NCBI GenBank assembly: GCA_934446285.1
Contig: CAKSEI010000092.1
Coordinates: 1-6,320 of the forward strand
DNA: 6,320 nucleotides
Origin: an uncultured Eubacteriales bacterium
GTDB lineage: Bacteria; Bacillota; Clostridia; Oscillospirales; CAG-272
Reading direction: 5' to 3'
Under the pieces are notes generated by a model. It did not search any database. It was given only the letters and a program-made list of their open reading frames with translations, and was not told the origin of the DNA. This document shows, one piece after another, positions 5,476 to 6,320 of this stretch. The position numbers and the translations under genes are program-made. How positions within the stretch are numbered: position 1 is the first letter of the stretch; every line of letters starts with the position of its first letter.

Positions 5476-6320
5476 AAAAGGTATTTATAGACGGCAGCGC
5501 GGGTACAACAGGGCTGCGTATACGGCAGAGGCTCGGACAGAGGGACGATATAAAGCTTGTCACTCTCTCCGAGGAGAAGAGAAAAGATCCAGCCGCCCGG
5601 CTTGACGCTCTGACGAGTGCGGATATAGCCTTTCTCTGTCTGCCCGACGACGCCGCACGCGAGACTGCGGCGGCAGCCCATGACGCCGACACGGTGATAA
5701 TAGACACATCCACCGCGCACAGGACGGCGGAGGGATGGACATACGGTATGCCCGAGCTTGCGGGTATGCGCGCGAGGATTGCCGACTCGCACCGCATAGC
5801 AAATCCGGGCTGCCACGCGAGCGGCTTTATTGCCCTTATCGCACCGCTCGTCGGCGCGGGAGTTATACCGCCCGATACGCCGCTGTCCTGCTTTTCGCTC
5901 ACCGGCTATTCGGGAGGGGGAAAAAAGATGATAGCGGAGTATGAGGAAAGTGCCGATGAGCTGCTTTCCGCTCCCCGCCTTTACGCCCTCGGTGAGGAGC
6001 ATAAGCACCTGAGCGAGATGACAAAGATAAGCGGTATAATGCGTCCGCCGCTTTTCGTGCCCGTCGTATCGGACTACTACGCGGGTATGCTCACGGCGGT
6101 ACAGTTTTACGCGGACGGCGTGAACGTGCAGAGCATAAGGGATATATATAAGGATGTTTACGCAACGGGACTGATTAAATATACCGAGGACGGAACGGAG
6201 GGCGGATTTATGTCCGGTGCGCGCATGGCGGGCAGAGACGACATGGAGATAAGCGTGCACGGAAACACCGAGAGGCTGCTGCTTACGGCACGTTTCGATA
6301 ACCTCGGCAAGGGCGCTTCG
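5472..6320 (+). CDS. argC: N-acetyl-gamma-glutamyl-phosphate reductase, type 2 (partial)
   Basis: NADPH-dependent reduction of N-acetylglutamyl phosphate to N-acetylglutamate semialdehyde, the third step of ornithine synthesis. The 283 codons in view are open to the window edge. The short type 2 ArgC form is about 310 residues, so roughly the last 30 are missing. Seen: nucleotide-binding GSAGTTGLRI (residues 8-17), catalytic Cys114 in NPGCHASGF (111-119), GYSGGGKKMIAEYE (145-158), EEHKHLSEM (175-183) with the conserved histidine region, and NLGKGAS at the edge, where the family continues into its C-terminal helix. The small size and these motifs separate it from the longer type 1 ArgC. The start is the ATG of an ATGA overlap with the argH stop. 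The only Shine-Dalgarno-like bases abut the start, so translation is probably coupled to argH. Confidence 0.96.
   Translation, partial: MKKVFIDGSAGTTGLRIRQRLGQRDDIKLVTLSEEKRKDPAARLDALTSADIAFLCLPDDAARETAAAAHDADTVIIDTSTAHRTAEGWTYGMPELAGMRARIADSHRIANPGCHASGFIALIAPLVGAGVIPPDTPLSCFSLTGYSGGGKKMIAEYEESADELLSAPRLYALGEEHKHLSEMTKISGIMRPPLFVPVVSDYYAGMLTAVQFYADGVNVQSIRDIYKDVYATGLIKYTEDGTEGGFMSGARMAGRDDMEISVHGNTERLLLTARFDNLGKGAS

Noticed and set aside
5406..6260. A 284-codon minus-strand open frame opposite argC
   Set aside because: The plus strand reads a clean ArgC with catalytic cysteine and nucleotide-binding motif through the same bases. The antisense frame is composition-driven.

Overview
The window looks like chromosomal DNA from a Gram-positive anaerobe of the Clostridia type, with the Oscillospirales or a neighbouring order as a guess. 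The grounds are strong purine-rich ribosome binding sites, textbook sigma-A promoters with 17-base spacers, a tRNA-Ser with an encoded CCA end, GC near one half with heavy use of the ATA isoleucine codon, and an arginine gene cluster beginning argG-argH-argC. The assignment is inference, because no marker gene such as 16S rRNA is present.

The left part (1 to about 2650) is read leftward. Its outermost unit is a tRNA-Ser(GCU) gene with its own near-consensus promoter and a strong intrinsic terminator directly behind it. A roughly 275-base non-coding stretch with two inverted repeats separates it from a two-gene operon. That operon encodes an AEC (auxin efflux carrier) family permease followed, nine bases later, by an integral-membrane acyltransferase of the Acyl_transf_3 type. 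The substrates of both proteins are unknown.

The middle (2602 to 2824) is a divergent regulatory region. A leftward promoter serves the permease operon. A perfect-consensus rightward promoter (TTGACA, 17 bases, TATAAT) serves the arginine genes. Sequences resembling ARG boxes, the operators of the ArgR/AhrC repressor, overlap the -10 element and the transcription start, which fits arginine-responsive repression.

The right part (2825 to 6320) is the start of an arginine biosynthesis operon: argG (argininosuccinate synthase), argH (argininosuccinate lyase) and argC (N-acetyl-gamma-glutamyl-phosphate reductase, short type 2 form). argC overlaps argH by four bases and runs off the window, lacking roughly its last 30 codons. 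ArgG and ArgH carry out the last two steps, from citrulline and aspartate to arginine plus fumarate. ArgC carries out the third step of the ornithine branch, so the remaining ornithine and carbamoyl-transfer genes (argJ, argB, argD, argF) probably follow outside the window. A terminator-like hairpin lies between argG and argH with its T-tract running straight into the argH ribosome binding site, so argG may be made in excess of argHC.

I found no mobile element, CRISPR array, toxin-antitoxin pair or defence system, and nothing that I would call a new system. The parts that deserve another look are the non-coding stretch at 242-516, the argG operator and the argG-argH hairpin.
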